A stretch of DNA of 64,000 bases from DAIOEK01 sp963828285. Lineage in GTDB: Bacteria > Chloroflexota > Anaerolineae > Anaerolineales > Anaerolineaceae. Below are positions 61,787 to 64,000 of this stretch, in pieces. Position numbers and translations under genes: made by a program. Numbering within the stretch: position 1 is the first letter of the stretch; each line of letters opens with the position of its first letter. The stretch covers positions 496,001-560,000 of the forward strand of contig CAWHEB010000001.1 in the NCBI GenBank assembly GCA_963828285.1, given 5' to 3'. The notes under the pieces are model-generated. The model saw only the letters and a program-made list of their open reading frames with translations. It was not told where the DNA came from and made no database searches.

Positions 61787-63142
61787 TTATTTCAGTAAAT
61801 CTATTTTATTCATTTTTCGATTTATCGCATCCCGAAATCGTTCACGAACACCGTCAAAAGGTATACGTTCCATAACCGGTTCAAAGAATCCCTCAACAAC
61901 AAGCTTTTGGGCATCCCGTTTAGGTAATCCTCTGGTCTGCAAATAAAATACCTGTTCTTCGTCAACTTTACCAACAGTAGCGCCATGGGTGCAGCGAACA
62001 TCATCAGCCAAGATCTCCAAACCAGGGATCGAGTCTGCCCTTGCGTTTTTGCTGAGAACAATATTGCGGTTTGCCTGATATCCATCAGTTTTGTATGCTC
62101 CAGGTGCAACATAGATCATTCCTTGCCAAACCGATCGGCTGTTGCCTGAAACTGCACCTTTGAATAATAGATCGCTGGTAGTGTGAGGAACCAGGTGGTT
62201 TTGTTGGGTATCATGATCAAGCTGTTGGGTACCATCCGCGAAATAGAAACCGCTCACCTTTATCGTCGCACCTTGCCCTATCAGATCGTAGTCTGTAAAA
62301 CTTTTGGTAAATTGACTGCCAATTGCACCAAAGATCCACTCCACCTGGGCGTTTGTATCCACTTTTGCCCGTTCATGGACAATATGCTTCCCTTCAGGAC
62401 CCCAGGATTGTAATTCAACGAACTTGAGATGGGACATTGGACCCGCATAAATCTCCACCAGTCCATTGTGAAAGAAAGATTCTTTCAATTCCATATCTGA
62501 TGCATATTCGTGAACGTAAGTAACCGAAGCACCTTCTTCCAGCCAGATGACAATCCGTGAGAAAAAAGCATGATTACTTCCACTTAGCCAAAGGACACTG
62601 TGCAATGGATTCTTAATCGAAACATTTCGAGGGACGTATAACAAAACTCCGTCCATCGCCATTGCAGAAGCCAAAGCAGCAAATTTTCCTTCATTCGGAC
62701 TAATCACTTTGCCAGATAGCTTTGCTATTAGATCAGGTTGGGAAACCTCCAAATTGCGGAGCAATTCAAATACTACTCCTTGTTTCCGGTAATCATCCGA
62801 TAAAAATCCATCGGTCCGGTCAGAGCTTACGATCACCTGACCATCCTGCTCACCACCCGCAAGTGGAATCAGAAGATTTTCAGGAACGCTGGTTGATGAA
62901 GATTCCCCATTTATTGTATAGATTTCCGGATGGAATGTAGCCAGATCGGTTCGACGCCAGGCTTCATCCTTTTGTGTAGGAAAAGGGGTTTGCTCATAAA
63001 CATTCCAAGCAATCTCCCGGAACTGATGTAGATCGGAATTCTTACTTTTTGGTAATTGATCTTTTGTAAATCGGAAACTAGAAATGCTTTGTTCGCGAGT
63101 TACTCTTTTAATGATCACAGGAGCTTCTATCATGGTCGTCAC
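61787..63142 (-). CDS. sufD: SUF system Fe-S assembly protein SufD
   Basis: 451 residues. An N-terminal region ('WNVYEQTPFPTQKDEAWRRT', the usual SufD Trp-Arg-x-Thr motif) is followed by the right-handed beta-helix core ('DTNAQVEWIFGAIGSQFTKS', 'GNSRSVWQGMIYVAPGAYK') and the C-terminal 'RCTHGATVGKVDEEQVFYLQ' with its conserved His, then 'TRGLPKRDAQKLVVEGFFEP'. It pairs with SufB, and SufBCD builds clusters on this heterodimer. 17 bp after sufB. Confidence 0.95.
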   Translation of the reverse strand: MTTMIEAPVIIKRVTREQSISSFRFTKDQLPKSKNSDLHQFREIAWNVYEQTPFPTQKDEAWRRTDLATFHPEIYTINGESSSTSVPENLLIPLAGGEQDGQVIVSSDRTDGFLSDDYRKQGVVFELLRNLEVSQPDLIAKLSGKVISPNEGKFAALASAMAMDGVLLYVPRNVSIKNPLHSVLWLSGSNHAFFSRIVIWLEEGASVTYVHEYASDMELKESFFHNGLVEIYAGPMSHLKFVELQSWGPEGKHIVHERAKVDTNAQVEWIFGAIGSQFTKSFTDYDLIGQGATIKVSGFYFADGTQQLDHDTQQNHLVPHTTSDLLFKGAVSGNSRSVWQGMIYVAPGAYKTDGYQANRNIVLSKNARADSIPGLEILADDVRCTHGATVGKVDEEQVFYLQTRGLPKRDAQKLVVEGFFEPVMERIPFDGVRERFRDAINRKMNKIDLLK

Positions 63143-63159
63143 TTGGATTCCGATAGTTA

Positions 63160-64000
63160 TTATCCTACCGATCCTTCCATTTGTAATTGTATTAATCGAT
63201 TCATTTCAACTGCATATTCCATCGGGAGCTCTTTCACAAGTGGTTCGATAAAACCAGAAACCACCATGGTTGTCGCATCTTCTTTTGAAAGTCCGCAACT
63301 CATAAGATAAAACAGCTGCTCTTCACCAACCTTTGAAACAGATGCTTCATGTCCGATATTTACATCTTCTTCATCAATCTCGATATATGGATATGTATCC
63401 GATCGTGATTGGGGATCAAGCAGTAATGCATCGCAAACCGTATTTGACTTGACGTTATATTTTCCTTTAAGAACTTTAAGCAATCCACGGAAGGCTGTTC
63501 GACCACCACCTTTACTGATCGATTTTGAGGTGATCTTGCTGCTAGTGTTTGGTGCGAGATGAAGAATTTTTCCACCGGTATCCTGATACTGACCAGGACC
63601 TGCAAATGCCATGGAAAGGATCTCCCCACGAGCACCTTCGCCCATCAAGTAACAGGATGGGTATTTCATGGTCACTTTAGAACCAAGATTCGCATCCACC
63701 CATTCCATAGATCCACCTTCAGAAACAAGCGACCTTTGGGTAACCAGATTGTATACATTTGTGGACCAGTTCTGTATGGTGGTATAGCGCATGCGAGCAT
63801 TCTTCTTGACAATGATCTCGATTACTCCACTGTGGAGTGAGTCAGTCGTATACTGGGGAGCAGTACACCCCTCGACGTAATGCATTTGAGCACCTTCGTC
63901 CACAATGATGAGTGAACGTTCGAATTGGCCAATGTTGGCCTCGTTCAAGCGGAAGTAGGCTTGCAACGGAAGATCGACTTTTACACCTTTGGGGACATAA
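63160..64000 (-). CDS. sufB: SUF system Fe-S assembly protein SufB (C-terminal part; start beyond window)
   Basis: The last ~280 residues of SufB; the gene runs off the window edge (frame open to 63999). Features: 'YVPKGVKVDLPLQAYFRLNE', 'IVDEGAQMHYVEGCTAPQYT' (conserved Cys), 'VTMKYPSCYLMGEGARGEIL', 'SKGGGRTAFRGLLKVLKGK' and 'MSCGLSKEDATTMVVSGFIE'. SufB holds the nascent cluster and receives persulfide sulfur. sufC is not in the window and should lie upstream. Confidence 0.96.
   Translation of the reverse strand, partial: YVPKGVKVDLPLQAYFRLNEANIGQFERSLIIVDEGAQMHYVEGCTAPQYTTDSLHSGVIEIIVKKNARMRYTTIQNWSTNVYNLVTQRSLVSEGGSMEWVDANLGSKVTMKYPSCYLMGEGARGEILSMAFAGPGQYQDTGGKILHLAPNTSSKITSKSISKGGGRTAFRGLLKVLKGKYNVKSNTVCDALLLDPQSRSDTYPYIEIDEEDVNIGHEASVSKVGEEQLFYLMSCGLSKEDATTMVVSGFIEPLVKELPMEYAVEMNRLIQLQMEGSVG

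Noticed and set aside
1..64000. CRISPR arrays, insertion sequences, prophage or integrative elements
   Set aside because: I looked for regularly spaced repeats, transposase or integrase motifs and terminal repeats and saw none. The only nearby direct repeats are the two 13-bp units at 31093-31118.

Overview
The window looks like a chromosomal segment of an anaerobic, sugar-fermenting Chloroflexota bacterium, most likely class Anaerolineae. That is an inference from moderate GC, periplasmic sugar-binding lipoproteins with long Pro/Ala/Thr/Glu- or Val-Glu-Lys-rich linkers after the lipobox Cys, paralogous RbsABC-type transporters, a tungsten-type aldehyde ferredoxin oxidoreductase and a SUF operon with Rieske and SufU partners. 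There are no phage genes, insertion sequences, CRISPR arrays or rRNA genes.

Layout. 1-1717 (+): the end of a 2-oxoacid dehydrogenase E1-beta gene and its E2. 1737-14743 (-): a GntR-controlled pentose/polyol module with FGGY kinase, sugar-binding proteins (one decayed), RbsC/RbsA-type transporter, two tandem PIG-L deacetylases, UlaE-type 3-epimerase, AraD-type 4-epimerase and SDR. It is divergent from a DegT-type aminotransferase and a VOC protein. 17020-31051 (-): a LacI-associated module with a second sugar ABC transporter, RpiB-like protein, split transketolase, MoaD-like protein, aldehyde ferredoxin oxidoreductase, aldo/keto reductase, alcohol dehydrogenase and HAD phosphatase. 31783-36398 (-): a third module with class II aldolase, PfkB kinase, cupin phosphoglucose isomerase, ROK kinase, SorC regulator and RpiB. 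37824-39240 (-): hisS, tRNA-His and a terminator.

39396-51334 (+): a redox locus. It starts with a regulatory block (DRTGG, CBS+HATPase, DRTGG, PHP) and continues with NuoE-like, HATPase, [2Fe-2S] protein, NuoF-like with C-terminal ferredoxin, a second NuoE/NuoF pair, a FocA-type formate channel and a formate dehydrogenase. The dehydrogenase has an in-frame UGA at the active-site position followed by a bacterial SECIS-like hairpin, so I read it as a selenoprotein. A strong terminator closes the locus. fdhD and hypABFCDE follow (51387-57928), then a methyltransferase and a third PIG-L protein. 59449-64000 (-) is a SUF operon: sufB (cut by the window edge), sufD, an unknown 94-residue gene, sufS, sufU and a Rieske protein.

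How it fits together. Sugars enter through two ABC systems and are converted to pentose or triose phosphates. The predicted NADH/ferredoxin-linked formate dehydrogenase and FocA would let the cell dispose of electrons as formate or oxidise formate. SUF supplies the many Fe-S clusters.

Data quality matters. I find roughly 41 single-base frame breaks between about 42.1 and 53.5 kb and about 15 elsewhere, mostly insertions, always with protein similarity resuming in another frame. I treat most as sequence errors and give whole-gene coordinates across the breaks.
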